A DNA stretch of 64,000 bases from Rhodococcus qingshengii. Its GTDB lineage: Bacteria; Actinomycetota; Actinomycetes; Mycobacteriales; Mycobacteriaceae. The stretch lies in NCBI RefSeq assembly GCF_021025955.1, contig NZ_JAJNCL010000021.1, forward strand, positions 1-64,000, written 5' to 3'. Each line of letters opens with the position of its first letter. Within the stretch, counting starts at the first letter, position 1. A program made the translations under genes and the position numbers. Below, piece after piece: positions 26,611 through 35,316 of the stretch. The notes under the pieces are model-generated. The model was not told where the DNA came from. It saw only the letters and a program-made list of their open reading frames with translations, and did no database searches.

Positions 26611-27597
26611 TCACGAGGATGGTGCCGGTCCGCTCGCTCGGGCGAAGTGCTGCCGGTACGAGTCCGGTGTGGTCGAAAGTCGCCGGACGAAAACGCGGTG
26701 AAGGGTCTCGCCGTGCCGATAGCCGACAGTTTTGGCGACAGCCTCGATCGTCAGATCGGTAGTCTCGAGGAGGCTGCAGGAAGCTTCGAGTCGGACTTGT
26801 TCGACGTATTCGCCCGCTGTGATGCCGATCTCGGTGTGGAATCGGCGCGCGAAGGTGCGTTCGCTCATCCTCGCTCGTTCGGCGAGCGTCTTGATCGACA
26901 GATCTCCGGCAACGTGGTCGGCAATCCATCCTTGAACTGTGCGGATTCCGCTGGTCTGAGCGACCTGCGATTTCAGGTGGGTGCTGAACTGCGATTGGCC
27001 GCCAGGTCGACGTGCGAACACCACCATCCACCGAGCAATGGTGTGCGCGACCTCAGGGCCGTGATCGTCGCCGACCAAGGCCAGTGCGAGATCTATACCT
27101 GCTGTGACACCTGCTGACGTCCACCTGTTTCGGTCGTGCACATAAATGCGGTCTGGTTCGACGACGACGTTCGGGAATCGATGTGCCAGCTCCTCGCACA
27201 CGCTCCAGTGGCTGGTCACGCGGTAGTCGTCGAGCATCCCTGTCGCAGCGAGTGGGATCGTTCCGGAACAAACTGATCCGAGACGAGTCGAAAGGCGGCA
27301 CGCTGCGGCCAATGCATCCACGAATCCGTGGTCTTCGCTGATGTCTGTGGCGGTTGGTCCACCGAGGACGAGGAGGGTGTCGATGGGTTCGGCGATAGCG
27401 GACAGTGACGTATCGGCAGAGAGTGAAATTCCGCTCGACGTGACGATCGGCGCTCCGTCGACTGTCGCGATGATCTTTCGGTAGCTGATGTGATCGCCGG
27501 CGCGCCGTGCGCCGTCGAAGACTTCGAGGGGCCCGGCCAGGTCGAGGAGCTGAACGCCGTTGTAGGCCACGAAGACAACTGTGTGGTTCTGCTGCAC
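26611..27597 (-). CDS. GlxA-type AraC-family regulator with DJ-1/PfpI sensor domain
   Basis: A 328-aa regulator. Residues 1-190 are a DJ-1-like domain (VVFVAYNGVQLLDLAGPLEV, then GSVCSGTIPLAATGML and TSHWSVCEELAHRF). Residues ~215-320 are a double helix-turn-helix AraC domain (LSIKTLAERARMSERTFARR, then LTIEAVAKTVGYRHGETLHR). It is the first gene of a two-gene unit with the DJ-1 enzyme, suggesting that sensor and enzyme domains recognise related small molecules. Control of its own operon and perhaps the transporter/deacylase unit upstream is inferred. Confidence 0.87.
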   Translation of the reverse strand: MQQNHTVVFVAYNGVQLLDLAGPLEVFDGARRAGDHISYRKIIATVDGAPIVTSSGISLSADTSLSAIAEPIDTLLVLGGPTATDISEDHGFVDALAAACRLSTRLGSVCSGTIPLAATGMLDDYRVTSHWSVCEELAHRFPNVVVEPDRIYVHDRNRWTSAGVTAGIDLALALVGDDHGPEVAHTIARWMVVFARRPGGQSQFSTHLKSQVAQTSGIRTVQGWIADHVAGDLSIKTLAERARMSERTFARRFHTEIGITAGEYVEQVRLEASCSLLETTDLTIEAVAKTVGYRHGETLHRVFVRRLSTTPDSYRQHFARASGPAPSS

Positions 27598-27790
27598 AGG
27601 ACAAGCCTGGCATTGCTCGGATGTGGCCGCAAGGACAAGATTCTGACTTCTGCAGACAAAAGAGATACGGCGTGCATATTCTTTTGCTGCACAACAGTTT
27701 TCGTGGGTGATAATTCACCCCGGCCCTGCCTCCCTCAATCGACCAGAGGTCAGACCCTGTCTTGTCGACGGTGCGAGACCTGTCGGCCCG

Positions 27791-27825
27791 GCTGTGCGCG
27801 CACCCGGGCAGGGTGCGCGCACAGC
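27791..27825. terminator. 15-bp hairpin after the ACS transporter gene
   Basis: Perfect stem GCTGTGCGCGCACCC / GGGTGCGCGCACAGC with loop GGGCA, 27 bp past the stop of the minus-strand transporter gene. It separates that operon from the GlxA/DJ-1 unit. Confidence 0.8.
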
Positions 27826-27851
27826 GGCCATCGGTAAGGGCGTGTCTCCTT

Positions 27852-29219
27852 TCAGAGGTCCGGGGACGTAGCGACGGAAGCATGCGTCTTCGTGATGCGC
27901 GGGGAAGTGTCGTTCCCTCGTGGAAGCAGCAAACGCAGTCCCGCTAACATCAGACAACCGATTCCGATCACTGCGGCGATCAGGATCAGGCTCGATTGAA
28001 AGGACCCGGAATTTTGTCGGAGAACGCCCGTGATGGTGGGTGCGGCGAAACCTGAGAAGTTTGCAATGGCGCCGATAATTCCGATCCCCGCGGCCGCTGC
28101 GACTCCGTTGAGGAAGGTTTTCGGGATCGACCACAGCAGTGGTATTGCCGCGATGGAACCGGAAATAACTACTGTCAAGGCTAAGAGTGTAATGAACGGA
28201 GAGTGGGAGACGCCAGCGACAATCACTCCGACACAGGATAGTGCCAGGGCAGATCCGGCATGCACGAAACGCTCACCTGTCCTGTCCGAGTGATTGCCCA
28301 GTGCCCATGTGCAGAAGATGGCTACTGCGAAGGGTATTGCTGAAACGAATCCGATCTGAAGGTGTGAAGAGCCGGCCCCCGCACCGCCCAACTGTTTCAC
28401 CACTTGGGGCATGAAGAAACTGAAGGCATAGATGCCGAATGTCGCCGAAAATAAAACTCCCGCAATCAGGTACAGGCGAATATCGCCCAACGCGCCCCGT
28501 AGCGAATGTTTCGCGCGAATTGTCGACGTTGCAGCATCACGTGCCAATGTGTCTGCGATGGCGCGCTTTTCGGCCGCGGACAGCCAGCGAGCATCTTCTG
28601 GTCGATTCGGCAGGCGAAGGAGCACGTAGATGCCGAGTGCCACTGTCGGGACTCCTTGCGCCAAGAACATGAACTGCCATCCACTGAGGCCGAAGATGCC
28701 GTCCCCGGCGGTGATCATCCAAGATGAGAGCGGGGCCCCGAATGCCATCGCAACGGGCATCGCGAGAAAGAATCTGGCCATGATACGGCCCCGAACATTC
28801 TCGGGGAACCATAGTGTCAGATAAAGGATCACGCCCGGGAGCAGTCCAGCTTCGGCAACTCCCAGCAAGATTCGAATTGCATAGAATGTTGTCTCGCCTT
28901 GAACGGCTGCCGTTGCGCCGGCGATTATCCCCCAGGTGATCATGATTCGCGACAACCACAGCCTGGCGCCGAATCGGTGCATCATGAGATTGCTGGGGAA
29001 CTCGAACAAACAGTATCCGATGAAGAACAATCCGGAGCCCAGCCCAAACGCAGCCGTCGTCAACCCGAGACTTGATTGCATATCGCTTGCCGCGAATCCT
29101 ACATTCACCCGATCCAGATAACTGAGTGTGTACATCAAGAACAACAAAGGAATAAGTCTGAAGCTGGCCTTCTTGATTGCCGAATCTATGTCACTGAGAG
29201 GTGATTTCGGTTTTGTCAT
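27852..29219 (-). CDS. MFS transporter, anion:cation symporter (ACS) type
   Basis: A 455-aa, 12-helix carrier. The ATG at 29217-29219 has GAAGG 6 bases upstream and begins the normal ACS N-terminus (SAIKKASFRLIPLLFLMYTL, then SYLDRVNVGFAASDMQ). FPSNLMMHRFGARLWLSRIM and EAGLLPGVILYLTLWFPENV are the family's signature segments for organic-anion uptake (phthalate, hexuronate, tartrate types). It begins 35 bp after the deacylase gene stop on the same strand, so the pair is an operon: uptake of an N-acyl amino acid or related anion is plausible. Confidence 0.9.
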   Translation of the reverse strand: MTKPKSPLSDIDSAIKKASFRLIPLLFLMYTLSYLDRVNVGFAASDMQSSLGLTTAAFGLGSGLFFIGYCLFEFPSNLMMHRFGARLWLSRIMITWGIIAGATAAVQGETTFYAIRILLGVAEAGLLPGVILYLTLWFPENVRGRIMARFFLAMPVAMAFGAPLSSWMITAGDGIFGLSGWQFMFLAQGVPTVALGIYVLLRLPNRPEDARWLSAAEKRAIADTLARDAATSTIRAKHSLRGALGDIRLYLIAGVLFSATFGIYAFSFFMPQVVKQLGGAGAGSSHLQIGFVSAIPFAVAIFCTWALGNHSDRTGERFVHAGSALALSCVGVIVAGVSHSPFITLLALTVVISGSIAAIPLLWSIPKTFLNGVAAAAGIGIIGAIANFSGFAAPTITGVLRQNSGSFQSSLILIAAVIGIGCLMLAGLRLLLPRGNDTSPRITKTHASVATSPDL

Positions 29220-29254
29220 TTTCAACCTTCGCATTTGGTCATTCACTCGTGTCG

Positions 29255-30769
29255 CTAATTTCGGAGTCCGCTGTATATCGTGCGACCGGGCATTGCGGTC
29301 GACACTGCTTGACCGTTCTCCACTACGGCGACGCCGTCGACGAGTACATGGTCGAAGCCTCGCGAGGGCGCCGTCGAGGCCGAGTACGTGGCCATGTCCG
29401 AGACGGTCAGGGGGTCGAAGACGACGATGTCGGCGTCGCAGCCGACTTGGAGTCGGCCTTTGGATCTCATCGCGGGAACGAACTCCTGGAGAATCTGGGC
29501 AGGAAGTAGTGAGCAACGTCGTAGTGCCTCGGTAAGTGAGAGCGCTCCGCGTTCTCTGACCATCCATCCGAGGACTCGGGAGAATGATCCAGCGCTACGT
29601 GGGTGCGTATGTCCTGCGGTTCGAGGCCGCGTGTCAGCGTGCGCGGATCTACTTCCACTGATCGCTGGGATCGCGTCCGAGGCAATGACGGCGTCGGTGT
29701 CCAACAACGACTGGAACAGCAATTGGCGGTCTTCTTCGAGGTTCTCGTCCAGGAAGTCGATCAGGACCAGCGAATCCGGATCCGACTCACGTAAGGCCCT
29801 CAGTTCGGACTCACTGGTCAGTCGGGTGCCGGTGCCCAGGTGCACCACGGCGGACGGCGACAAACCCAGACGCCGCAGCGATGAGGGAGACAGGAAGTCT
29901 ACGCCGACGCCGGTGCAACCTGATCCGTAGGGGTACATCTCGGTGGAGATTCGAGCGCCCTCGTCGCGAGCTCGCACCCACAGCGCTGCGGCGCGATCGG
30001 CCATTTTGTCGGTCGAACTGTTGAGATGGCACAGGTGCATATGGGCGCCGGTACTCGACGCCGTGGCGATGAGTTCGGACGTGGCGGCGAGGGCAGTGGC
30101 CGGCGCATTCAACATCGACATATGTCGCGAGTGAGTGAAAGTAGGCATGTTCTTCTTCGCCGCCAGGCGTGCGACGGCCAGGTATTCTGCGGCGTCGGTG
30201 TCGGGCGCGTACCCCAGCGCGATACCGATTCCAAGTGCGCCCGCATCCAGATCCGTCTCCAGGCGGGCGAGAACTTCGTCGGTACCGGCAGCGGTGAGGG
30301 GGCGGGACCAGCGGTTCGACTTCAGCTGCGAGAGAAAGTGTTCGAAGGGTATGTCGCTCCTGTGGTGATCGCCGCCGAGGGTGATCGCCCGAGTCGCACT
30401 CCACGATGTGGAAAATCCGACGTTGATCGGTCGTCCGTTGGTTTCGGCGCTACGATAGGCGTACGAGACAGGGCTGGCCCCCACCTCGAGCTCGAGTGCG
30501 GTGGTAACACCGTCGAGGGATTGCAGTCTGAGCCCCGCCACCGTTTGGGCGTGGCTGTGCAGGTCGATGAAACCGGCAGTGACGACGCGGTGGTTCGCGT
30601 CGACGAAGCGTCGGCACGCCAGTGGTTGTTCGGATATCGCTGCAATACGACCACCGCGAAGTGCGACATCCCGAACCCCGTCGAGTCCGGATTCGGGATC
30701 GATTACTCGTCCGCCGCGTATTACCAGGTCGAACGGTCCGCTGTCGTCTACATCGTTCGGGCTTGGCAT
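29255..30769 (-). CDS. N-acyl-D-amino-acid deacylase (D-aminoacylase)-family amidohydrolase
   Basis: A 504-aa amidohydrolase-superfamily enzyme. The start at ATG 30767-30769 follows AAGGAG; in-frame codons further upstream run into the divergent regulatory region. Metal site GFIDLHSHAQ, then ELEVGASPVSYAY, MPTFTHSRHMS, AHMHLCHLNSSTDKM, and the D of IASDAIPAISG follow the D-aminoacylase order. The C-terminal beta-domain ends KGRLQVGCDADIVVFDP. Members remove N-acyl groups from D-amino acids, dihydroorotate-like rings or similar. It is first in an operon with the ACS transporter and divergent from an Lrp gene. Confidence 0.86.
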   Translation of the reverse strand: MPSPNDVDDSGPFDLVIRGGRVIDPESGLDGVRDVALRGGRIAAISEQPLACRRFVDANHRVVTAGFIDLHSHAQTVAGLRLQSLDGVTTALELEVGASPVSYAYRSAETNGRPINVGFSTSWSATRAITLGGDHHRSDIPFEHFLSQLKSNRWSRPLTAAGTDEVLARLETDLDAGALGIGIALGYAPDTDAAEYLAVARLAAKKNMPTFTHSRHMSMLNAPATALAATSELIATASSTGAHMHLCHLNSSTDKMADRAAALWVRARDEGARISTEMYPYGSGCTGVGVDFLSPSSLRRLGLSPSAVVHLGTGTRLTSESELRALRESDPDSLVLIDFLDENLEEDRQLLFQSLLDTDAVIASDAIPAISGSRSAHADTRPRTAGHTHPRSAGSFSRVLGWMVRERGALSLTEALRRCSLLPAQILQEFVPAMRSKGRLQVGCDADIVVFDPLTVSDMATYSASTAPSRGFDHVLVDGVAVVENGQAVSTAMPGRTIYSGLRN

Positions 30770-30792
30770 TGCGGTGCACTCTCCTTTCGTAG

Positions 30793-30824
30793 GTGATGCA
30801 CAACCGTTCATGTGTGATGCGCAA
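30793..30824. promoter_or_regulatory. Candidate operator: direct repeats in the deacylase/Lrp spacer
   Basis: TGATGCACAAC (30793-30803) and TGATGCGCAAC (30814-30824) are direct repeats 21 bp apart, two helical turns, in the 100-bp spacer between the divergent deacylase and Lrp genes. Lrp-type regulators bind phased repeats, so this is a good candidate site. Confidence 0.45.
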
Positions 30825-30869
30825 CTCAGCTTGTCAACTGTGGAAGAGGGACTTTCACAATGACCGAAA

Positions 30870-31927
30870 ATGTCGAAAGAGGGTGCGAGGGCGATGGATT
30901 CCAACGAAGATAGGCCTAACTGGCTGCCAGAAAGCGACATTTTGCTTGTCGACGCGATGCAGGCGAATCCTCGTGCCTCGTGGTCTCAGATCGGAGCGGC
31001 CTTGGATATGTCCGCTGTGACTGCGGCGCGGCGCTGGCGGCGATTGAACTCGGCCGGCGAGGCATGGGTGAGTGTCGCCATCGGACCGCAGCAGCAAAGC
31101 AATTTCATGGTCTGCTACGTGCAGATCTCCTGCCCTCCAGAATCGATTTCCCGTACAGCAGAGAAACTGTCACTGATTCCGGAGGTCGTTTCTCTCGTGC
31201 TCACCACCGGTGAGTGGGATATGTTCCTCATTGTTTTCGCTCCGAACCTGAACTCTTTGTCCGATCTCATCGTTGATCGCATTCCTCGGGGATCCGTGCT
31301 CGATCGACTTTCGAGCTCTCTGGTCATCGAATGGTTCGGCGGTGCGCAATGGCGGCTGGGAGCGATGAGCCGACGCCAGTCCGAGTCGTTAAGGGGCCCC
31401 GAGGCCTCACGCGCATACCATCGAGAGCCGTTCGATCTCGACGATCGTCGTCTTTTCATCGCGTTGAGTGAAGACGGAAGGAGGTCGTACACCGAACTCG
31501 CCGACATGCTCGACAGAACTCCGAGGTGGGTCAAAGAGCGCATTCACGCGCTCCAACGTCGAGGCGAAATCGTATTTCGCTGTGACGTTGCGCGAAATCG
31601 AGCCGGCTGGCAAGCGTTGGCGTTTTCTGGCTCAGGGTGCCGAACGAAGAACTGGGGCGAATCGGGAAAGCGCTGGCTGTACTGCCGGAGAGTCGTCTGT
31701 GTGCCAGCATCGCAGGGAACGAAAACCTGTTCTTCGTCGTCGGTCTTCATTCGGTGTCACAGTTGCCCTCTGTGTTGACTCAACTGACTACCCAATTTCC
31801 GCAGGTAATCGTGAAGCGACAAGAAATCGGCTACCGGCCGGTCAAACTGTACGGGCGGTTGATCGACTCAACGGGAAACGGTGTCGCTTGCGTCCCGTTG
31901 AATTTATGGTCGAGCAAGCAATCGTAG
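30870..31927 (+). pseudogene. Double-module Lrp/AsnC regulator with one frameshift
   Basis: The first ~250 codons encode a winged helix (ESDILLVDAMQANPRASWSQ, then IGAALDMSAVTAARRWRRLN), a RAM domain, and a second winged helix (LFIALSEDGRRSYTELADML, then PRWVKERIHALQRRGEIV). After NRAGWQALAF, in a TTTT run near 31623-31626, the frame breaks. Dropping one T gives FWLRVPNEELGRIGKALAVL and a normal second RAM domain ending at 31927. Restored, the protein would be ~350 aa, a relative of the regulator at 2379. The start could be ATG 30870 or ATG 30894. A homopolymer lesion may be a sequencing error, in which case this is a working regulator of the divergent deacylase operon. Confidence 0.75.
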
Positions 31928-32089
31928 TGTCGGTCCGCATTCGCGATCATTTCTCCGTCGCCGCGTGTGCCTGAGTCACCGAAGGCTGACGATCATACCT
32001 CGTCCGATCGCCAATGATGTTGGACGTCAGTGTCGTTGAGTTGCAACCGTGGTCTATTAGGCTGGGGCGGTGCCCCGAAGGAGGGTATC

Positions 32090-32146
32090 TGCACCAATGT
32101 CGGAGTGTCAGAACCCGTTTGGGGCTGACACGCCGACATTGGTGCA
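32090..32146. repeat. Large imperfect inverted repeat (22-bp arms, 13-nt loop)
   Basis: Arms at 32090-32111 and 32125-32146 pair at 21 of 22 positions; each arm begins or ends with TGCACCAATGTCGG or its complement. It lies 160 bp after the Lrp gene end. It could be a terminator, but the arms are long and not G/C-rich at the base, so it may instead be a mobile-element or protein-binding relic. Confidence 0.7.
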
Positions 32147-32392
32147 TCATGGTTATTCGGCGATTGCGCAGGTTTTGAAACGAGATGAGAGAATTTGGCC
32201 ATCAACGAGCTACCCCAAACTCTCTCGAATAGCTGAGACGAGGATCGAGAATGGGCAGGCGGGCAGTCCGACCTTCGTCAGAGTTTCTGTCGGATCCACA
32301 GATCGTCGACCACTTCACAGAAGGCAACTCCCTCGAAGTGGCTCGCCCTGACCCGGCTCCGCCGGCACTGCACCGAGTCAGAGGCGACGTTG

Positions 32393-32475
32393 TCAGCCGG
32401 CGATGTCGCGTCCGAAGATCTGTCGTGCGATGAGCCACTTCTGCAGTTCATTGGCGCCTTCCACGCCGTCAACCA
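32393..32475 (-). pseudogene. Extreme C-terminus of an acyl-CoA dehydrogenase
   Basis: The minus strand reads VDGVEGANELQKWLIARQIF then GRDIAG and a TGA at 32393-32395. This is the conserved acyl-CoA dehydrogenase tail (EGTNEIQRxxIARxxxGRD). It is cut at about 32475, where an oppositely oriented piece of the same family begins. Confidence 0.7.
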
Positions 32476-32670
32476 AGGCACCGACACACAACGTCGCCGG
32501 TGGCTGGCCCCCGCAATCGCCGGCGATATCGTCGGATCGTTCGCGACCAGCGAACCGGGTGCGTCCAGCGACCTGTCACCTGCGGCAGTGACGACGGAGG
32601 CGAACAAGACCGATACCGGCTGGATCCTCAACGGCCGCAAACGATGGATCACCAACTCGTCGGTGCGGCC
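32476..32670 (+). pseudogene. Internal acyl-CoA dehydrogenase fragment, inverted relative to its neighbour
   Basis: The plus strand reads GTDTQRRRWLAPAIAGDIVG, FATSEPGASSDLSPAA and GWILNGRKRWITNSS, which is the middle (FAD/substrate-binding) part of acyl-CoA dehydrogenases. It starts abruptly at the tail fragment on the other strand and ends abruptly at the truncated indolepyruvate oxidoreductase. It may derive from the same gene as the tail fragment after an inversion. Confidence 0.7.
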
Positions 32671-34059
32671 GGACATCGTCACCAGAGCGTGGCAGCCGAT
32701 ACCGCCGCCTGCGATCGATCCTTCGGGTACCGCCGTGGAGCGGTTGTGCGGGCAGCCTGAGCAGAAGTACGGTGTGCGCGCCGTTGGGAGGACGCTCAGT
32801 TCCAGGCGCAGCGGCGGTGCTGGCGTCAGCACGACCCGATTCTTCAGTAATCGACGCAAGGGTCCTGCGAGACGAGCCGCGGTCAACTCACCGTCTACCG
32901 GGATGAGATTTTTCCCCTGCGCATTTCGCTTGCCCAGGACAAGTGGTGCGCTCGCAGATCCATACAGTATTTCCTTGAGCTGGGATTCGACGAAGGGCAT
33001 TTTCTCTTCGACGACGAGGAGCTGTTCGACCCCGTCGGCCAGGGCGCGTACTTTGTCGGCACCCAATGGGTACGGCATACCGATGCGCAGGATCCGGATG
33101 CCGACGTCTTCGAGCTGCGATTGCCCCAGGCCCAGATCGAGTAGCGCCTGACGCAGCGAATCGTATGCGGTGCCTACCGCCGCAATTCCCAACCACGCGG
33201 CTGTCGGATTCACCTCGATACGATCGATCTCGTTGGCCGCGTTGAATGCTTCGACCATCGCCCAGCGGGGTCCGTAGAGATCCGCCTCTGCGAGGAGGCT
33301 GTCCGGTGGTGATGCCAGGACGCGTTGGCGGTACGTCCACGGTTTGCCGTTCCACTCGATCTCCGGGAGGACGATGTCGAGGTCGGAGAAGTCGCGATCT
33401 AGGGTCCAGAGTCCGTCGGCCACGTCGGCGACGATCTTCAGTCCCGACCAGCATCCCGAGATCCGGGACAATGCGACGCCGTAGAGGCCGAACTGGATCA
33501 CTTCCTCCGCGTTGCGGGGGAAGAACACCGGTATTCCGATGGTGGCCATGGAGCGTTCGCTGGCGCACGGGATGGTGGAGGATTTGGCGTTGGGGTCGTC
33601 GCCGACGAGAGCGAGGACCCCGCCTCGCGGGTTGGAACCGTACATGGCTGCATGTCGGATGGAGTCGCTGGCGCGGTCGAGGCCCGGTCCTTTTCCGTAC
33701 CAGACGCCGACCACCCCGTCGTGGGTTCGCTCACCCCGTGGCAGGTCGGTCTGACTGCCCCACACGGCCGTCGCCGCGAGTTCCTCGTTCATTCCGGGAA
33801 CGAAATTCACCTCATGCTCGGCGCGGAGCGAACGGGCGCTGGTGATCGTCTTGTCGAGTCCCGCCAACGGGCTTCCTTGGTATCCGGAGACGAATGTGGC
33901 GATGTTCAAGCCGGCACGTCGGTCACGTTCGTGCTGTTCGACCAGTTGACGCGCAATCGCTTGCACTCCGGTCATCATGACCGGTCCGGAATCTATTCGG
34001 TATCGGTCGGCAAGATCGAATGATTCTGCACTGGTGCGAGTTTCATGTATCTGGGTCAT
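32671..34059 (-). pseudogene. Indolepyruvate ferredoxin oxidoreductase-family protein, 3'-truncated
   Basis: From ATG 34057-34059 (MTQIHETRTSAESFDLADRY) about 460 codons match the N-terminal part of the large single-chain oxidoreductases that convert 2-oxo acids to acyl-CoA with ferredoxin. Present are TFVSGYQGSPLAGLDKT, GVWYGKGPGLDRASDSIRH, LVGDDPNAKSSTIPCASE and YFCSGCPHNRST. Full-length members are ~1150 aa. Homology ends near GGGIGCHALV at ~32671, where acyl-CoA dehydrogenase sequence begins on the other strand; the open frame then runs on meaninglessly to 32278. TPP-binding beta and gamma domains are missing, so it cannot work as the normal enzyme. Confidence 0.8.
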
Positions 34060-34154
34060 ATGAATAATCTCGATCCATAGGGGTGAGGAATTCGTAGAAG
34101 CACCGCCCGAGCAGGCCGTGTCGGCCCGGGGTCGGTCGACACGGCGTGGGGAAT

Positions 34155-35003
34155 CTAGAGCGTGATCGATCCGACGATCAGGGACGTGCAATGCCCACCG
34201 ACCCATATACCGTTGCTTTCGCCTGCGGTGATGCTGATGGTGCCGGCGCGACCCACGCGTGCGCCTTGAGAGACCTGATACGTGGGAGGGATGTCGCGTT
34301 CACGCGAGAACCATTGCGCGATACTCGCATTCATACTTCCGCACACCGGATCCTCGCTCACTCCGACTGCGGGTGCGAAGGTCCGAAGCTCGTATGCGCG
34401 ATCGGACCCTGCGGGGTAGGCGCCGATCGCACCGACCATGGCGTGCGGAATGATCGACAAATCAGGTTCGAGTGCCAGCACTTCCTCCGCGGTTGCGAGT
34501 TCGACTGCCGCCCAACCGGGTCCGTTGTCGACCCACTGATGGGCGAGAATACGTTCTCGATCGATCCCGAAGGCCGCGACGATGTCGCCGACGAAGGTTT
34601 CTTCCAGGGGGCCACTTCGGACGGTGGGCGGGGCAGCGAACGAGAGAGCATCGCCATCGCTTCGCACCTCGACGAGTCCGGCAACGCATTCTTGAACGAT
34701 TCGCTCACTTGACCGAGGTATGCCTCCGTGCTCACGCCAGGCGTACGCAGAGCCGAGAGTGGGGTGTCCGGCGAAGGGAAGCTCACCGCCGGGGGTGAAG
34801 ATCCGTAGCTTGTAGTCCGCTTCGGCGGTCGTGGGAGGGAAGACGAAAGTTGTTTCGGACAGATTGGTCCAACGGGCCACTCGCTGCATGTCTTCGTCTG
34901 TCACGCCGACGGCATCGAGCACCACGCCCACTGGATTGCCGAGATAGGGAGTTGAGGCGAATACGTCGACTTGCGCGTAGGCGCGAGGTCGGGCGGAAGA
35001 CAT
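34155..35003 (-). CDS. PhzF-family (phenazine biosynthesis-like) isomerase
   Basis: A 282-aa cytosolic protein with the two-lobed diaminopimelate-epimerase-like fold. Key segments are YAQVDVFASTPYLGNPVGVV, NLSETTFVFPP with the catalytic Glu at E50, FTPGGELPFAGHPTLGSAYA, and the second lobe's GVSEDPVCGSMNASIAQWF. PhzF proteins isomerise small carbocyclic or amino-acid-like compounds. No other phenazine genes are near. A GTCCAATTA box upstream (35138-35146) matches boxes in front of the MocR regulator gene, so the MocR protein may control it. Confidence 0.88.
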   Translation of the reverse strand: MSSARPRAYAQVDVFASTPYLGNPVGVVLDAVGVTDEDMQRVARWTNLSETTFVFPPTTAEADYKLRIFTPGGELPFAGHPTLGSAYAWREHGGIPRSSERIVQECVAGLVEVRSDGDALSFAAPPTVRSGPLEETFVGDIVAAFGIDRERILAHQWVDNGPGWAAVELATAEEVLALEPDLSIIPHAMVGAIGAYPAGSDRAYELRTFAPAVGVSEDPVCGSMNASIAQWFSRERDIPPTYQVSQGARVGRAGTISITAGESNGIWVGGHCTSLIVGSITL

Positions 35004-35123
35004 GTGTGGCCTTTCTGAGTTGACTGTCGACAGATCCGGGCCAACATAAGGCCGCCGTCGTCGATGTCACCTGGGGATCTCGGTGGAAAACTGCCGTGGA
35101 AATGTCAGTGTGGCCCACCAAGA

Positions 35124-35163
35124 TAGGCCATGTCGAGGTCCAATTAGGTAAACAGTGGCCTAT
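35124..35163. promoter_or_regulatory. Candidate MocR operator upstream of the PhzF gene
   Basis: An inverted repeat ATAGGCCA...TGGCCTAT (35124-35131 and 35156-35163) frames a GTCCAATTA box (35138-35146). The same nonamer occurs at the MocR/permease promoter region (36734-36742). Shared boxes suggest a common regulator. Confidence 0.4.
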
Positions 35164-35316
35164 AACCGCGTGTGGGTTCACGACCAATTTGTTCGGTGCG
35201 TCGGACGCCTGAAAGGGAGGCGTCGAATCGCGCGGGGCATCCCGTCACAAAGATTCCGGTGATGGCGGATGACAGACTATTTCGTCAGCTCAGGCCCGAA
35301 TGCCTCTCGGGCGGGA

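Noticed and set aside
32278..32670. C-terminal continuation of the indolepyruvate oxidoreductase frame to 32278
   Set aside because: The residues match no part of that family; the DNA encodes acyl-CoA dehydrogenase pieces in other frames.
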